From contig CAMWMT010000146.1 of the NCBI GenBank assembly GCA_947175375.1, forward strand, positions 1 to 6,781: DNA of 6,781 bases. Direction: 5' to 3'. A model generated the notes under the pieces. That model did not search any database, was not told the DNA's origin, and saw only the letters and a program-made list of their open reading frames with translations. Below are positions 5,978 through 6,781 of this stretch, piece after piece; positions within the stretch are counted from its first letter, which is position 1; each line of letters begins with the position of its first letter. The position numbers were made by a program, and so were the translations under genes. This DNA comes from an uncultured Clostridiaceae bacterium. GTDB lineage: Bacteria; Bacillota; Clostridia; Lachnospirales; Lachnospiraceae.

Positions 5978-6781
5978 TTATCTTTCGAAATGATATTTTC
6001 TGACCAGCTTCACCACGGTACCGGACAATAGGAACAACGCGATCAGATTTGGGATCGCCATCAGCCCGTTGAAAGTATCCGCAATACTCCAGAGCAGGCC
6101 CAGATCCATGGTCGCTCCCACGATCGCCATCAGAGAATAGATGACCATAAATACTTTATTATATTTCGTTCCAAATAAAAATTCACAGCAGCGGGTTCCA
6201 TAGAGTCCCCATCCGATGATCGTGGAAAACGCAAAGCAGCACATGGCAACTGCCGTGAAAACCGATACCCAGTTTCCGTATACACTGGTAAATCCATTGA
6301 TGGTCAGCTCTGCGCCTGCCGCTGCCCCATAGATGATCTCCACACCGCTGCACAGAATCACCATTGCAGTCAGGGTACAGATCACGATCGTATCTGCAAA
6401 CACTTCAAAGATTCCCCAGTATCCCTGCTGCACCGGTTCTTTTGTATCTGCCGCTGCATGGGCAATGGAACCGGTACCAAGCCCTGCCTCATTGGAAAAG
6501 ATACCTCTGGACACGCCTCGCTTCATACTGGTGAACATGCTTCCCACCATTCCTCGGGTAAACGCCGCCGGAGAAAAGGCACTTTGCAGGATCAGGGCAA
6601 AGACACCCGGGACCTTCCCGATATTCAGAGCCATCACTCCCAGTCCCAATATCACATAAAGCACGGCCATAAACGGCACCAGGCGCTCGGTCACCATTCC
6701 GATCCTGCGGATGCCTCCCACCAAGACCAGAAGCCCGATTGCTGTGATCAAAAGGCCCAGTCCCAGATTCAGGGTATTCTT
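5978..6781 (-). CDS. Sodium:alanine symporter, AGCS/AlsT family (C-terminal part; 5' end outside window)
   Basis: Membrane transporter that takes up alanine or a similar small amino acid together with sodium. The visible 267 residues are the C-terminal part of a protein usually about 450-480 residues long; the frame is open to the right edge, so the true start is beyond 6781. The TTG/Leu codon at 6751 is internal. Family signatures are visible: GIFSNEAGLGTGS (93-105 of the fragment) and AAADTKEPVQQG (109-120), with the end-region TFNGLMAIPNLIALFLLSG (236-254). Hydrophobic segments lie at about 7-23, 35-51, 131-148, 171-190, 211-225 and 239-254. The short cytoplasmic tail ends KYHFER. Nothing in the visible part looks broken. 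The promoter is not in the window; transcription should end in the T6 at the base of the long hairpin. Confidence 0.95.
   Translation of the reverse strand, partial: KNTLNLGLGLLITAIGLLVLVGGIRRIGMVTERLVPFMAVLYVILGLGVMALNIGKVPGVFALILQSAFSPAAFTRGMVGSMFTSMKRGVSRGIFSNEAGLGTGSIAHAAADTKEPVQQGYWGIFEVFADTIVICTLTAMVILCSGVEIIYGAAAGAELTINGFTSVYGNWVSVFTAVAMCCFAFSTIIGWGLYGTRCCEFLFGTKYNKVFMVIYSLMAIVGATMDLGLLWSIADTFNGLMAIPNLIALFLLSGTVVKLVRKYHFER

Overview
The window looks like an ordinary chromosomal segment from an anaerobic Firmicute, most likely a gut Lachnospiraceae relative (Blautia/Dorea/Ruminococcus type). This is inferred from the moderate G+C of the genes with AT-rich promoters, sigma-A-like promoters with 17-bp spacers, AGGAG-type ribosome binding sites, and the protein families present. 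I recognise no transposase, phage gene, CRISPR array, tRNA or rRNA.

Layout. Positions 50-3332 hold three genes on the minus strand, read right to left: a galactokinase-family gene (galK), then an OmpR/VanR-type response regulator and a sensor histidine kinase. The last two overlap by 11 bases and form a two-component system. The AT-rich gap 3333-3549 carries back-to-back promoters, one for galK (leftward) and one for uppP (rightward). Positions 3550-5757 hold two plus-strand genes: uppP (undecaprenyl-diphosphatase, cell-wall lipid carrier recycling, bacitracin resistance) and a DUF815-family AAA+ ATPase of unknown role. No terminator is visible between them. Positions 5978-6781 hold the C-terminal part of a minus-strand sodium:alanine (AGCS-family) symporter that runs off the right edge.

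The least ordinary element lies in the 220-bp gap between the convergent ATPase and symporter genes. Almost the whole gap (about 5772-5962) can fold into one long imperfect hairpin of about 190 nt. It is bounded by an exact 18-bp inverted repeat (5791-5808 and 5925-5942), has a perfect 19-bp inverted repeat nearer the centre, and a 7-bp apical stem. The same 18-bp core occurs at bases 1-18, next to the 3' end of the histidine kinase gene and a U-rich tract. This points to a dispersed, structure-conserved intergenic repeat that may act as a bidirectional terminator or encode a structured RNA.

Functionally the genes are a mix of sugar phosphorylation, signal transduction, envelope lipid recycling and amino acid uptake; I see no single pathway joining them. 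Points for a second look are the hairpin family, a kinase with a degenerate ATP-binding G1 box, a galactokinase with changes in several near-invariant motifs, and the pairing of uppP with the uncharacterised ATPase. Nothing else suggests a novel multi-gene system.
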